A stretch of 64,000 nt of DNA from Syntrophaceticus sp050949745 (GCA_050949745.1 JBMNGF010000010.1:165320-229319), one strand, 5' to 3'. Shown: positions 9,286 to 18,555, counted from the stretch's first letter. Numbers and translations: made by a program. Notes: generated from the sequence alone by a model not told the origin.

Positions 9286-10473
9286 CTATGCCGCCTTTTC
9301 GCCATGCAGTTGCTTCTCTAGTACTTCTGCAGCCTTTTTCAACTGAAGATCTTCCTCAACATCCTTCGGCTGTTCAACAACAACATCAGGCTCGATCCCC
9401 TTTGCATGAATATCATGCCCATCAGGTGTCAAATACTTGTTAGTGGTCAGCTTAACTCCCTCTTTATCACCCAGGTTAAAAACAGTCTGTACCAGACCCT
9501 TGCCAAATGTACGTGCACCTACCAGCACCCCGCTTTCAGAGTCTTTGATAGCACCGGCAACAATTTCCGAAGCACTGGCACTTCCACCATCTATCAGCAC
9601 CACAAGGGGGCCCATTACCTCTCTGCTGCTTTGAACAGCATACAGAACATCCTCTGCCCCTTCACGCTGGACAATTCGAACAACAGGACCATCCTTTATA
9701 AAATATCCCGCCACTTCTACAGCTGCCTGCAGATCACCCCCGGGATTCCCCCGCAGGTCGAGTATCAACCCTTGGTATTGAGCCTCTTCCAATTTTATCA
9801 GTTCCTCATGCAGTTGAGCATTTGTACTGGCACGGTTGAAATGCAGCACACGCAGATACCCAACATCCGGATAGTCCTCAAGCATTTTTCCGCTCACAGA
9901 AGGAACAATAATTTGTTCTCTGGTAAGCTGCACAGTGAAACTGCGATTCTCCTCAGGACGCATGATCTCCAGGGAAACAGTAGTACCCGGCTCTCCTCGA
10001 AGAACAGCCGCAGCTTCAACAGTAGTCATATTTGTCGTTTCCTGAGCGTCGATCTTAGTGATCAGATCCCCACTCTGGATTCCCTCATATGCAGCAGGTG
10101 TCCCCGGCAAAGGAGATACAACAACAAGCTGATTATCCTGGTTCATATCTATTTCTACACCTATTCCTCCAAAAGCCCCTTCTATCTGAAGATTTAACTC
10201 CTTATAGGCTTCCTTGTCCAAATAAATTGAATATGGATCATCCAGGGCTTCCACCATCCCCTTAACCGCACCATTCACCAAATCAGCTGTGCCAACATCT
10301 TCGATGTATTGACTTTTAATAAGAAAAAAAGTACTAACAAGTTTACTTAAATTATTTTTGCGGGCCCAATAAAAAAACCCACCAAATACACCGGCAATTA
10401 ATAGAACAATTAATACAACAGCAGTAGAACGCAAACTGCGGGTCTTCAGCCTGTCCACCTCCTGAATATACAC
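9286..10473 (-). CDS. ctpA: CtpA/CtpB-type C-terminal processing protease (S41)
   Basis: 395 residues: an N-terminal membrane anchor (about residues 17-37), a PDZ domain (IQSGDLITKIDAQETTNM) and the S41 protease domain. The catalytic Ser is in GGSASASEIVAGAIKD and the general-base Lys in ARTFGKGLVQ; the substrate loop LRGNPGGDLQAAVEVA is also present. Such enzymes cut exported proteins; in Bacillus CtpB cleaves SpoIVFA in the sigma-K checkpoint. The strong site aggaggtgg lies inside the listed frame, 24 bases downstream of the GTG at 10473, and would suit a CTG start at about 10449. Both begin just before the anchor. Confidence 0.92.
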   Translation of the reverse strand: MYIQEVDRLKTRSLRSTAVVLIVLLIAGVFGGFFYWARKNNLSKLVSTFFLIKSQYIEDVGTADLVNGAVKGMVEALDDPYSIYLDKEAYKELNLQIEGAFGGIGVEIDMNQDNQLVVVSPLPGTPAAYEGIQSGDLITKIDAQETTNMTTVEAAAVLRGEPGTTVSLEIMRPEENRSFTVQLTREQIIVPSVSGKMLEDYPDVGYLRVLHFNRASTNAQLHEELIKLEEAQYQGLILDLRGNPGGDLQAAVEVAGYFIKDGPVVRIVQREGAEDVLYAVQSSREVMGPLVVLIDGGSASASEIVAGAIKDSESGVLVGARTFGKGLVQTVFNLGDKEGVKLTTNKYLTPDGHDIHAKGIEPDVVVEQPKDVEEDLQLKKAAEVLEKQLHGEKAA

Positions 10474-10640
10474 CTAACCATCTTCCTCATATAACCACTT
10501 AATGTATAATATTACATTTTTACCAATTTTTAAAGCCTCTGACCCTTCTTTTTATTCTTACATTAATATACAACAGAAGTAATTAGTTTATGCCAACACA
10601 ATAGATTATACACTATTATAAATTTAAACTTAAACCCCCC

Positions 10641-10669
10641 TTGATGTATCTTTATACTTATGAGATAAT
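10641..10669 (+). promoter_or_regulatory. sigma-A type promoter for the small RNA
   Basis: -35 TTGATG (10641-10646), 17-bp spacer, -10 GATAAT (10664-10669). No protein gene follows on this strand; the next feature is a structured, terminator-ended RNA. Confidence 0.6.
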
Positions 10670-10675
10670 ACAATC

Positions 10676-10833
10676 AATTAAATAGTTTTTCTCCGAGTCC
10701 ACGAGCCTGTTGTTAATAACTATGGCTGTCGGACCGTTAGGGTACATTTGGAAACGGATGTGCCTCCCATTGCGGAAAGGAGAAGCGTACGACAATAATC
10801 GGTCGCGTATTCTTTTCTGCGACCGGTTTTTTT
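10676..10833 (+). ncRNA. candidate free-standing small RNA, unassigned family
   Basis: About 155 nt between a good promoter and a strong intrinsic terminator (CGGTCGC/GCGACCG, 10800-10825, then seven T). Visible helices: GTCC...GCC / GGC...GGAC (around 10698-10740), GGTACAT / ATGTGCC (around 10740-10765) and CTCC / GGAG (around 10767-10786). There is no downstream plus-strand gene, so it is not a cis-regulatory leader for an observed gene. I compared it from memory with SRP RNA, 6S, T-box and the common riboswitches and it does not fit. No open frame with a ribosome site is evident. Confidence 0.55.
10800..10833 (+). terminator. intrinsic terminator of the small RNA
   Basis: Seven-bp G/C-rich stem CGGTCGC/GCGACCG with a 12-nt loop, followed by a T run. 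Confidence 0.8.
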
Positions 10834-10909
10834 ATCTTTGCAGATCGGCATCAGTACCATATATTCGCTGTGGGGGCAAGCATTCTCCCCACAGCGATCC
10901 ATCTTTTTA

Positions 10910-11050
10910 AGGACAAGCCTGTGACACGGGGACGGGGGTCTTGACACACAAATTGTCTGTGCCTGAAAACGAGCTGCCGATTGAAGGCAGTTTCTAGGAC
11001 ACTTCAGACTTCCGACATCTGGTTTCAGACTTCTGCTTTTTGGGACAGGC
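10910..11050. repeat. interspersed repeat copy 3
   Basis: Contains the uninterrupted block tgtgacacggggacgggg followed by gtcttgacacac, then aaattgtctg, cctgaaaacgagctgccgat, ggacacttcagacttccgac and the closing cttctgctttttggg. This copy shows what copy 1 looked like before the IS entered. The rest of 10834-11298 holds only two hairpins. Confidence 0.65.
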
Positions 11051-11108
11051 TTGCTGTAGAAATTGTGGATGAGGGTATTATGCAAATATAGAAACAATGC
11101 AATAGAAA

Positions 11109-11132
11109 CAGCTCCCACTTATGCGGGAGCTG
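11109..11132. terminator. hairpin, possible terminator
   Basis: CAGCTCCC/GGGAGCTG with an 8-nt loop in the gap after the repeat; weak T-rich tail on either strand. No clear associated gene. Confidence 0.35.
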
Positions 11133-11257
11133 CTGTTCTTTTCTGAAAAGCAGATATTATTCCTAAGATTTATCTTTCAACTCCTAATTTAGCATTAGTA
11201 AAAAAGGGCAGCGAATTTTAACACAATCGGTCGTCTCCATGGCACAAAATAAAAGGA

Positions 11258-11281
11258 TGCAACAGGAACCATCCCGTTGCA
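11258..11281 (-). terminator. terminator of the M23 peptidase gene
   Basis: TGCAAC..GG/CC..GTTGCA stem, 18 bases after the stop codon, followed on the minus strand by a TCCTTTTATTTT tail. Confidence 0.65.
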
Positions 11282-11298
11282 CCCGCTGTTTCTCATTT

Positions 11299-12459
11299 CT
11301 AGAGGTAACTCAATGGATTAGTGGGGGCACCATTAATGCGAACCTCAAAATGAAGGTGTGGGCCTGTACTCAATCCGGTGCTGCCCACATAGCCGATGAC
11401 TTGTCCCTTGCTGACACTACCTCCACTGACTGCCATACTTGACATGTGAGCATATAATGTGGAATAACCTCCGCCATGGTCAATGATCACTGTGTTTCCA
11501 TAGCCACCCATCCAACCTGCAGTGATAACAGTGCCTCCATCAGCAGCCTTGATTGGGGCACCATGAGGAGCACCGATATCAATTCCAGTGTGCGGCTTAT
11601 TCACTCCGGTAACAGGATGGATCCGTGGTCCGTAATAAGAAGTGACACCACCAGATGCCGGCCAAATGAACCTGCCGGTTCCCCGGGATGGGGGTGGATT
11701 GGGTGTGCCCGGTGAACCAGGTGGATTTGTAGACTGATGCTGCTGGATAAGCTGTGTTATCTGACGGGATGTCGCTTCCAATTTTTCAATAGCTTGCTGA
11801 CAAGCAGCTTGGTCAGACTGCAGCCTCTCCAATGTATCTTGCCTGTCCTGTCTACGTGATGCCAGATAGGTCTGCTTAGCCTCTGTTGTTTTTTGTAGAA
11901 CAGCAACCTCTTTCTTTTTTTCCTCCAGTTCACGTTTCTGACGGGAAACGGTATCTCTCTCCTCAGCCAGTTCCTTAACCATCTTTGTATCTTGATCGGT
12001 CATTTTTTTCAATAGATCAAAGCGCATCAGGAAATCACTCATACTGGTGCTGTCCAGCAGTACTTCAAGGTATGATATATTCCCCTGCATATAGATGCCT
12101 CTTAACCGCTGATGGTAGGCATCTGTCCGCTCCTGCAGTGCTTTCTCTTTCTCCTGCAGCTTCGGTTCGAGCAGGTCTATTGAGACTTGTAATGAAGATA
12201 ACTCTCCATTGATCCGCTCCAGTTCGATAGATGTCTTAGAGATATCCTGTTCGATCTCGTCTAACTCATCCACGATATCTTTTTGTTGTTTTTGAGTCTC
12301 ATGCAACTGCTCTTTGCGCTGTTCAATCTGGCTGTTAACCCTGGACAGTTCATCCTTCTTCTCCCCTAGAATTGATGCCTGACCAGGTGCCATCTGACTG
12401 AAGAGCAGCATGATCCCTAACACAGTACTTACAACAATTTGGGCAACTCTTTTTTTCAT
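11299..12459 (-). CDS. secreted M23 (LytM) peptidase with coiled coil, EnvC-like
   Basis: About 386 residues: signal peptide ending near GQAS, a long coiled coil (residues about 30-235), a Pro/Gly-rich linker (NPPGSPGTPNPPPSRG) and a C-terminal LytM domain. Zinc ligands are present: HTGIDI (HxxxD) and HLHFE, so the domain should be an active endopeptidase or a regulated hydrolase. It sits directly downstream of ftsEX; FtsEX in many bacteria controls such coiled-coil hydrolases or activators (EnvC, PcsB, CwlO), so FtsX is the likely partner. ATG 12459 (MKKRVAQ) follows gggaggagaga and is preferred over the ATG 42 bases upstream. Confidence 0.88.
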   Translation of the reverse strand: MKKRVAQIVVSTVLGIMLLFSQMAPGQASILGEKKDELSRVNSQIEQRKEQLHETQKQQKDIVDELDEIEQDISKTSIELERINGELSSLQVSIDLLEPKLQEKEKALQERTDAYHQRLRGIYMQGNISYLEVLLDSTSMSDFLMRFDLLKKMTDQDTKMVKELAEERDTVSRQKRELEEKKKEVAVLQKTTEAKQTYLASRRQDRQDTLERLQSDQAACQQAIEKLEATSRQITQLIQQHQSTNPPGSPGTPNPPPSRGTGRFIWPASGGVTSYYGPRIHPVTGVNKPHTGIDIGAPHGAPIKAADGGTVITAGWMGGYGNTVIIDHGGGYSTLYAHMSSMAVSGGSVSKGQVIGYVGSTGLSTGPHLHFEVRINGAPTNPLSYL

Positions 12460-12654
12460 TCTCTCCTCCCTCATTTTACGCAATGCTTTACCCACAAACA
12501 AAATATATAAACCAGAGATCAGCTGTCAGATACTATAAGCATTACCTTTATATAGAATCTGAAACATCCCCCTGAGTTCGCCAGTATTTATATCTTTTAG
12601 CTGGTATCGTCACATAATGTCACAGTACATCCAAACCCTTCCCAATATCTCTCT

Positions 12655-12855
12655 TTTCGACGACCAACCAAAAAACAGAGGTCAGAAACCAGATGTCGGA
12701 AGTCTAAAGTGTCCCAGAAACTGCATCAGCAGCTCGTTTTCAGGCAAAAGATAATTTACGTGTCAAGACCCTCGTTAAGTGAGATGTGGGAAGTGGGAGG
12801 TCGGAAGTAAGAGAAGATATGTCAAGACCCCCGTCCCCATGTCACACCTAACGAC
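12655..12855. repeat. interspersed repeat copy 4 (inverted relative to copy 3)
   Basis: Read on the minus strand it gives gtgacatggggacggggg, tcttgac, tatctttt, gcctgaaaacgagctgctga, gggacactttagacttccga, and ggttggtcg at the edge, the same order as copy 3. A second 'gtcaagacc' half-block is inserted in the middle. It lies between ftsX and the M23 gene. Confidence 0.65.
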
Positions 12856-12861
12856 CAACCG

Positions 12862-13749
12862 CTAAACTCTCAGGTATTTACGCATAGAAATACTGCTGCC
12901 AATCGCACCTAAAAGAACCCCCAGTCCCAGCAAAACACCATATATTGTTAACATATCATTGCTATCTGTTACCAGAGGCAGGAAAGTGATTGTTTGCTGC
13001 AATTTTACAGTCAGCATTCCGTATGATAAATAAAGAATTCCCACAGTCAGCAGAGCTCCTATGCCCCCTAGAATAACTCCCTCCAGAAGAAATGGCCAGC
13101 GCACAAACCAGTCTGTGGCTCCTACATATTTCATTATATTGATCTCCTTGCGCCTGGCAAAGAATGTCAATCGAGTTGTGGTAGCGATTAGGAAAATGGC
13201 ACTGACTGCCAAAAACACGATTAAAATCAGACCAATAATGCGCACCCAGTTGGTCAGTGCAAAAAGTTTTTCTACCAAACCCTGTTCATAGCGCACCTTT
13301 TCTACTTCGGGAAGTTTTTCGATCTCAGCCGCTGCAGTTCCCACTTCATGGGGATCTCCGGTTTTGATTTTATAGGCATTAGGAAGAAAGTTTTCCTCGC
13401 TTAGGCTGCCAAGATCGGAGCCTTCACCCATCCATCCCTCCAACAATTCCAGGCCTTCATCTGGAGAGATAAAAACCACCTCTTCAACACCTGATATTCT
13501 ATTAAAAATAGGCTCCATAGAAGATGCTTCATTTTCCGATATATCGTCCTTTAAATAAACCATGATTTCGACATTTGATTCTACTGTATTCGCAATTTGA
13601 TGGACATTTATCATCAGGAGCATTCCAACACCCAAAACAAACAGTGAGATAGCGGTAGTCCCTGCTGCCGCAAAATTCAGCAGACTGTTACGTTTCAGGG
13701 AACGAAAGACCTCCTGAAAAATGTAATATATTTTTCTAAGTGGCATTGG
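12862..13749 (-). CDS. ftsX: cell-division protein FtsX
   Basis: About 295 residues, four membrane segments (near residues 25, 170, 220, 265) with the large extracellular loop between the first two (residues about 50-160: VEIMVYLKDDISENEASS...), as in FtsX. It is the permease-like partner of FtsE; the complex transmits a signal to peptidoglycan hydrolases. Conserved C-terminal elements FARRKEINIMKYVGATDWFV and WPFLLEGVILGGIGA are visible. Start at ATG 13749 (MPLRKIYYIFQEV) inside the 3' end of ftsE, a 14-bp overlap showing translational coupling. Confidence 0.95.
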   Translation of the reverse strand, partial: PMPLRKIYYIFQEVFRSLKRNSLLNFAAAGTTAISLFVLGVGMLLMINVHQIANTVESNVEIMVYLKDDISENEASSMEPIFNRISGVEEVVFISPDEGLELLEGWMGEGSDLGSLSEENFLPNAYKIKTGDPHEVGTAAAEIEKLPEVEKVRYEQGLVEKLFALTNWVRIIGLILIVFLAVSAIFLIATTTRLTFFARRKEINIMKYVGATDWFVRWPFLLEGVILGGIGALLTVGILYLSYGMLTVKLQQTITFLPLVTDSNDMLTIYGVLLGLGVLLGAIGSSISMRKYLRV

Positions 13750-14422
13750 CGTATACACCCCGTTGCTCATCCCGTACGATTTGCCCGCAGTTCAGAGCAA
13801 TAACCCGCTGACGCATGGCATCGACTATTTCTTTAGCGTGTGTTGCAATGATCACTGTAGTCCCCTTCTCGTTTATTTCCTGAAAACAATCCATTATCTC
13901 CCAGGATGTATCGATATCCAGGTTACCGGTAGGTTCATCTGCAATAATAATTGAAGGCTTATTGACCAGTGCTCGGGCGATGGCTGTCCGCTGCTGCTCG
14001 CCACCGGAAAGCTGCGGTGGGTAGTCATCCAACCGTTTTTCTAAACCGACAAGTTTTACAACTTCCGGCACCCGGGTTTTGATCTCTGACCGGCCTGCAC
14101 CCACCACTTTCATCGCAAAGGCCACATTATCGAAAACTGTGCGATCAGGCAGTAATCGGAAATCCTGAAAAACCATACCGATCTGACGGCGTAAACTAGG
14201 CACATCCCGTCTCTTCATCCTGACCACACTGCGTCCATTTATATAGATCTGTCCTTTGGTAGGCAGTTCCTCTCGAAAAACCAGCTTGATCATTGTCGAT
14301 TTTCCTGCTCCACTTGGTCCTACGATAAAGACAAATTCCCCTGTTTCGATCTGTAAAGATACCCCTTGGAGAGCTGTGACTCCATTAGGGTAAACCTTTG
14401 ATACATTGAAAAAGCTGATCAC
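13736..14422 (-). CDS. ftsE: cell-division ATP-binding protein FtsE
   Basis: 228-residue ABC ATPase: Walker A GPSGAGKST, Q-loop MVFQDFRLLPDRTVFDNVAF (the RLLPDRTV block is typical of FtsE), signature LSGGEQQR, Walker B IIIADEPTGNLD and switch His in VIIATHAKEIV. Forms the FtsEX complex with the overlapping downstream gene. A terminator-like hairpin 44 bases upstream separates it from the transketolase genes. Confidence 0.96.
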   Translation of the reverse strand: MISFFNVSKVYPNGVTALQGVSLQIETGEFVFIVGPSGAGKSTMIKLVFREELPTKGQIYINGRSVVRMKRRDVPSLRRQIGMVFQDFRLLPDRTVFDNVAFAMKVVGAGRSEIKTRVPEVVKLVGLEKRLDDYPPQLSGGEQQRTAIARALVNKPSIIIADEPTGNLDIDTSWEIMDCFQEINEKGTTVIIATHAKEIVDAMRQRVIALNCGQIVRDEQRGVYANAT

Positions 14423-14465
14423 AATACCACCTCAAACCGAAATATTTGTAATATTACCCAAAAAG

Positions 14466-14496
14466 AAAACAACTTCCCCCTAATGGAAGTTGTTTT
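14466..14496 (-). terminator. terminator after the transketolase genes
   Basis: Perfect 12-bp stem AAAACAACTTCC/GGAAGTTGTTTT with a 7-nt loop; on the minus strand it is followed by CTTTTT. Confidence 0.8.
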
Positions 14497-14585
14497 CGAC
14501 ATTAATTATAAATTTCCTCTTTAGAAATTACAGATTATTATTTCCTTCTCTGCTTTTTGTTGGTTATTATTGGTTTATCTGGTTT

Positions 14586-15530
14586 TTATGTCTGGGAACG
14601 CTCTATTACTCGACCCACAGCAGCGACAATATTTTTTGCTGTTAGCCCGCAGACTTCCAGGAGCTGCTCTGGACTGCCTGACTCTCCGAAGCGATCCTTT
14701 ATCCCAACCCTCTCCAAAGGAACCGGATAGTTTTCACAGAGAACTTCAGCAACTGCACTCCCTAATCCCCCGTATATGGAGTGCTCTTCTGCAGTGACCA
14801 CAGCACCTGTTTTCCGTGCCATTTGTATAATTGTCTCCTCATCCAGTGGCTTAATTGTAGAGAGATTCACAACAGCAACTTCAATTCCCTCACTGGCAAG
14901 CAACGATGCCGCTTCCAATGCCCTGGAAACCATAATCCCGGCAGAAAAAATCACTGCATCACTGCCATGGCGCAAGGGCACCGCCTTACCAATTTTAAAC
15001 TGATAATCCTCATCAAATATTTCCGGAAATTCAGACCGCCCTAACCTAATGTAGACAGGACCCTTCATCTTGATAGCGGCAGTCACTGCCTGGGCTGTTT
15101 CCACAGCATCTGCAGGAACAATAACCTTCATATTGGGGAGTGTCCGCATCAAAGAAATATCTTCAAATGTTTGATGGCTGGCCCCATCCTCTCCCACAGT
15201 AACCCCAGCGTGGGTAGCGATAATCTTCACATTTAACCCCGGATACGCGATAGCATTGCGCAGCTGGTCGTAAGCACGTCCGGTAGCAAAAACCGCAAAA
15301 GTACTGGCACAAGGAATTTTGCCCGCCAGAGCAAACCCAGCAGCTGTACCCATCATATTCTGTTCTGCAATACCCATATTAAAAAAACGCTCCGGATAGC
15401 TTTTGGCAAACTCATTGGTTTTTGTAGATGGAGACAGATCTGCATCTAGCACAACAAGTTCTGGGCAGCTTGCTCCTAACTCCACCAAAACCCTTCCATA
15501 TGCCTCACGTGGGGAGCTCTTCTTCTGCAT
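14586..15530 (-). CDS. transketolase, C-terminal subunit
   Basis: About 314 residues covering the pyrimidine-binding and C-terminal domains of transketolase (family of split transketolases). Motifs: LDADLSPSTKTNEF, FNMGIAEQNMMGTAAG with the catalytic Glu that activates thiamine diphosphate, THAGVTVGEDGASHQTFEDI, and the C-terminal TAEEHSIYGGLG. Works with the N-terminal subunit just upstream to interconvert pentose-phosphate pathway sugars. The ATG at 15530 (MQKKSS) follows aaaaggaggaaatagtc; the ATG at 15566 does not have such a site. Confidence 0.93.
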   Translation of the reverse strand: MQKKSSPREAYGRVLVELGASCPELVVLDADLSPSTKTNEFAKSYPERFFNMGIAEQNMMGTAAGFALAGKIPCASTFAVFATGRAYDQLRNAIAYPGLNVKIIATHAGVTVGEDGASHQTFEDISLMRTLPNMKVIVPADAVETAQAVTAAIKMKGPVYIRLGRSEFPEIFDEDYQFKIGKAVPLRHGSDAVIFSAGIMVSRALEAASLLASEGIEVAVVNLSTIKPLDEETIIQMARKTGAVVTAEEHSIYGGLGSAVAEVLCENYPVPLERVGIKDRFGESGSPEQLLEVCGLTAKNIVAAVGRVIERSQT

Positions 15531-15567
15531 GACTATTTCCTTCCTCCTTTTGACTTTCGGCTCCATA

Positions 15568-16404
15568 TCATACCTCTACTCCAATTTCGTCCAGTGCCTG
15601 TGCGGCTTGTTTTGCATCTGGTGCTTTGCCATGCCAGCCAGCTAGGTCTTCCATAAAAGAAACCCCTTTTCCTTTGACAGTTTTAGCAATGATTATTGAT
15701 GGCTGACCTTTAACTCCTGCAGCCCAGTTTAAGGCATCAATTAGTTCAGGAATGTCATGCCCATCCACCTGGCGCACCGCCCAGCCAAAAGCTCGCCACT
15801 TGTCAGGAAATGGCAGAGGAGACATTACCTCTTCGATAGGGCCATCGATCTGCAGGCCATTATAGTCAAGAACTGCAGTAAGATTATCTGCCTTATAGTG
15901 GGCAGCAGCCATAGCTGCCTCCCAGACCTGGCCCTCCTCACATTCACCATCCCCCAAAAGGACATAAACACGGTAATCCCGTTGGTCCAGCTTAGCTGCC
16001 AGTGCAGTTCCCAGCCCCATCGATAATCCCTGCCCTAGGGATCCTGTGGAGGCCTCTACCCCAGGCAATTGCTCTTTGGCCGGATGTCCCTGCAGTCTCG
16101 TCCCCAACTTCCTCAGAGTCAACAACTCCTCCCTGGGAAAGAAACCCCGCTCTGCCAGTGCTGCATAAAGAAGTGGGGCAGCATGTCCTTTGCTTAAAAT
16201 AAATCTGTCCCGGTCAGGCCAGTTAGGATCTTCAGGCTTCAAACGCAGCACATGAAAAAATAATGCCGTCACAATTTCCACACTGGAAAGACTGCCACCC
16301 GGATGACCTGATCCTGCTTCTGCCAGCATCCTGACAATATCCTTCCTGATTTGCTGAGCCTTTACTTTCAGATCCCTGATCGCCTGCTCGTTAACTTCTA
16401 CCAT
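15568..16404 (-). CDS. transketolase, N-terminal subunit
   Basis: 278 residues, the ThDP pyrophosphate-binding half: SGHPGGSLSSVEIVTALFFH, DRFILSKGHAAPLLYAALA, GVEASTGSLGQGLSMGLG and the GDGECEEGQVWEA Mg2+/ThDP motif with DYNGLQIDG. Dimerises with the product of the next gene to form a complete transketolase. Preceded by a good ggaggtagt site and 37 bases from the downstream start, so an operon. Confidence 0.94.
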   Translation of the reverse strand: MVEVNEQAIRDLKVKAQQIRKDIVRMLAEAGSGHPGGSLSSVEIVTALFFHVLRLKPEDPNWPDRDRFILSKGHAAPLLYAALAERGFFPREELLTLRKLGTRLQGHPAKEQLPGVEASTGSLGQGLSMGLGTALAAKLDQRDYRVYVLLGDGECEEGQVWEAAMAAAHYKADNLTAVLDYNGLQIDGPIEEVMSPLPFPDKWRAFGWAVRQVDGHDIPELIDALNWAAGVKGQPSIIIAKTVKGKGVSFMEDLAGWHGKAPDAKQAAQALDEIGVEV

Positions 16405-16420
16405 AATACTACCTCCTCAC

Positions 16421-17290
16421 CTAATACTCTTTTTCTTCGTAAACTTTAAAACCTTCCCCTAATACCTCATGTGCATCTGTAATAAAAACAAAAGCCTTTT
16501 GATCAATACCATAGATCAAATCCTTCAGACGGCTCTCTTCTGTCTTTCCGACCACACAAATGAGCACAGGGCGTTCATCCCCTGTGAACATTCCTTTACC
16601 TTGCAATTCAGTAACCCCACGCCCTAACATCTTAATAACAGCCTGACTGATTTCCTCGGAGTGATCAGAGACTATAAATGCCGCTTTGGCAAAACTGATC
16701 CCTTCCTGTACCAGGTCAATCATCTTACTGGTAATTATTAATGACAAGAGGGCATAGAGGGCTAACTCGGCATTAAAAAAAATTGCGGCAAGGCTGATCA
16801 CAACAAAATCCGCACCCAGGAGGCCCTGGCCTACTGTAACAGGAAAATATTTATGCAGCAGCCGTGCAACTAGATCTGTTCCTCCGGAGGTACCACCGGC
16901 TCGGAGAACGATTCCTATTCCAATTCCGGAAAAAATACCCCCGTAAATGGAAGCCAGAAGAACATCACCAGTCATTACCGGAACACGATTTGCCAATAAT
17001 TCTATAAACGCAGATGTGGCCAGTGCACCATAGATGCTACGGACGAAAACATGCTTTCCTAACTCCCGAAAGGATAGAATGAATAAGGGTATGTTTATAA
17101 CCAGCATTGTTACCCCTACAGGAATCATCAACAGATGATATACAATCGTAGCCAGACCGCTCACTCCACCGGCCGCGATCCTACTGGGAACCAAAAAAAC
17201 ATCAAGAGCAAGTGCTATAACAATAGAACCCATAGTTATCCATAAATAATTTTGCAGCAGTTTTTGCTTGCGCAAAGGTTCCCACTCCAT
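16421..17290 (-). CDS. YitT-family membrane protein (DUF161/DUF2179)
   Basis: 289 residues: five or six N-terminal membrane helices with the family motifs DVFLVPSRIAAGGVSGLATI and RAGGTSGGTDLVARLLH, followed by a cytoplasmic DUF2179 domain (residues about 215-280: AFIVSDHSEEISQAVIKML, GRGVTELQGKGMFTG, VFITDAHEVLGEGF). Transport or sensing role is not established. It ends 16 bases before the transketolase start and may be read with it. Confidence 0.87.
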   Translation of the reverse strand: MEWEPLRKQKLLQNYLWITMGSIVIALALDVFLVPSRIAAGGVSGLATIVYHLLMIPVGVTMLVINIPLFILSFRELGKHVFVRSIYGALATSAFIELLANRVPVMTGDVLLASIYGGIFSGIGIGIVLRAGGTSGGTDLVARLLHKYFPVTVGQGLLGADFVVISLAAIFFNAELALYALLSLIITSKMIDLVQEGISFAKAAFIVSDHSEEISQAVIKMLGRGVTELQGKGMFTGDERPVLICVVGKTEESRLKDLIYGIDQKAFVFITDAHEVLGEGFKVYEEKEY

Positions 17291-17468
17291 CCAAGGACTA
17301 CACTATCACCTAAAATTATTGTTACCAGAACATTTTTTTTCAACCCGTGAGCAGGCCTGTCAAATTTTCTCCTTTTTACTGTAGTATCCCTGCATATTTA
17401 CAAAAGACAAAGCCCCAGGGTCATTTGTAAAAAACTCCGGGACCTTTTTTTGTGAAATAGGATTTACC

Positions 17469-18555
17469 TTATAAACGAAGATAGGCCTCTATAAATATGT
17501 CAATCTTCCCATCCATAACAGCCTGAATATTTCCTACTTCAACAGAGGTACGATGATCCTTGACTAAGGTGTAGGGCTCAAAAACATATGAGCGAATCTG
17601 ATTACCCCAGGCTATCTCCCTCTGTTCTCCTCGCAGTTTAGCCAGTTTTTCCTCTTGTTCACGCCTTTTCATATCCAGCAGCTGCGAGCGAAGCATATTC
17701 ATAGCTCGCAGACGGTTGGACAACTGAGAACGCTCACTCTGACACTGCACCACCAACCCTGTAGGAAGATGTGTGATCCGTACAGCTGAATCCGTTTTAT
17801 TCACATACTGCCCTCCAGGGCCACTAGCCCTGTAAGTATCCATCTGCAGGTCATCTGGGTTGATCTCAACTTCCGTATTCTCCTTTACCTCAGGGATCAC
17901 ATCCACTGAAGCAAAGGAAGTATGACGCCTTCCTGATGAATCAAATGGCGAAATGCGTACCAGCCGGTGCACACCTTTTTCAGCTTTCAGATAGCCATAT
18001 GCATTCCTACCTGTGACAAGAAAAGTAATGCTCTTAATTCCCGCCTCATCACCAGCAAGATAGTCAAGCACCTCTACCTTGAAACCATGCTGGACTGCCC
18101 AACGTCCATACATTCGGAAAAGCAGTTCTACCCAATCCTGAGCTTCTGTTCCTCCTGCTCCGGCATGTAGAGAAACCAGAGCATTCCTTTTATCAAGAGG
18201 GTCATTCAGTAGATTTTCCTGCTGCCACTTTTCTAAAGCAGAAGAAAGTTTAGATAAGCCATCTTTAAATTCAACAATCAGTTCCGGATCCCCGGACTCT
18301 TCACTTAATTCCAATACAACCTTAAGTTCCTCATAATCTTCATTGATTTTCCGAAAGCGTGCTATGTCATCTTTGAGCACATTTGCCTCTTGAAGCAACT
18401 TCCTCGCTTTGTCAGGCTCTCCCCAAAAATCAGGATTTGCTGTCAGTTTCTCAATTTCCTCTAATTTATCCCCTTTGGCCTCCAGGTCAAAGTGAACCCC
18501 TCAATTCTTGCAGTTTTTGCTCCAATTCATTCAGTTCTCTCTTGTATTCATTCAA
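17469..18555 (-). CDS. prfB: peptide chain release factor 2 with programmed +1 frameshift
   Basis: RF2 ends translation at UGA and UAA. A 22-codon first frame starts at TTG 18555 and stops at TGA 18489-18487; the rest (about 339 codons) is read in the +1 frame. The recoding signals are classical: an internal Shine-Dalgarno-like AGGGGT three bases before CTT TGA C. The main part holds the anticodon-like SPF variant HxxxG region and the peptidyl-transfer motif SGPGGQYVNKTDSAVRITH with GGQ. Joined length about 361 residues, normal for RF2. So low RF2 raises frameshifting, the known autoregulation. Confidence 0.95.
18484..18502 (-). promoter_or_regulatory. RF2 programmed frameshift site
   Basis: On the minus strand: AGGGGT, three bases, CTT TGA C. 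The ribosome slips from CTT to TTT-frame and continues with GAC. Confidence 0.92.

Noticed and set aside
9406..10197. 263-codon open frame on the plus strand
   Set aside because: It lies antisense within ctpA, lacks a ribosome site and its composition is that of a shadow frame.
17469..18555. prfB looked like a frameshifted pseudogene
   Set aside because: The internal AGGGGT, CTT TGA C arrangement is the known RF2 recoding site; the gene is normal.
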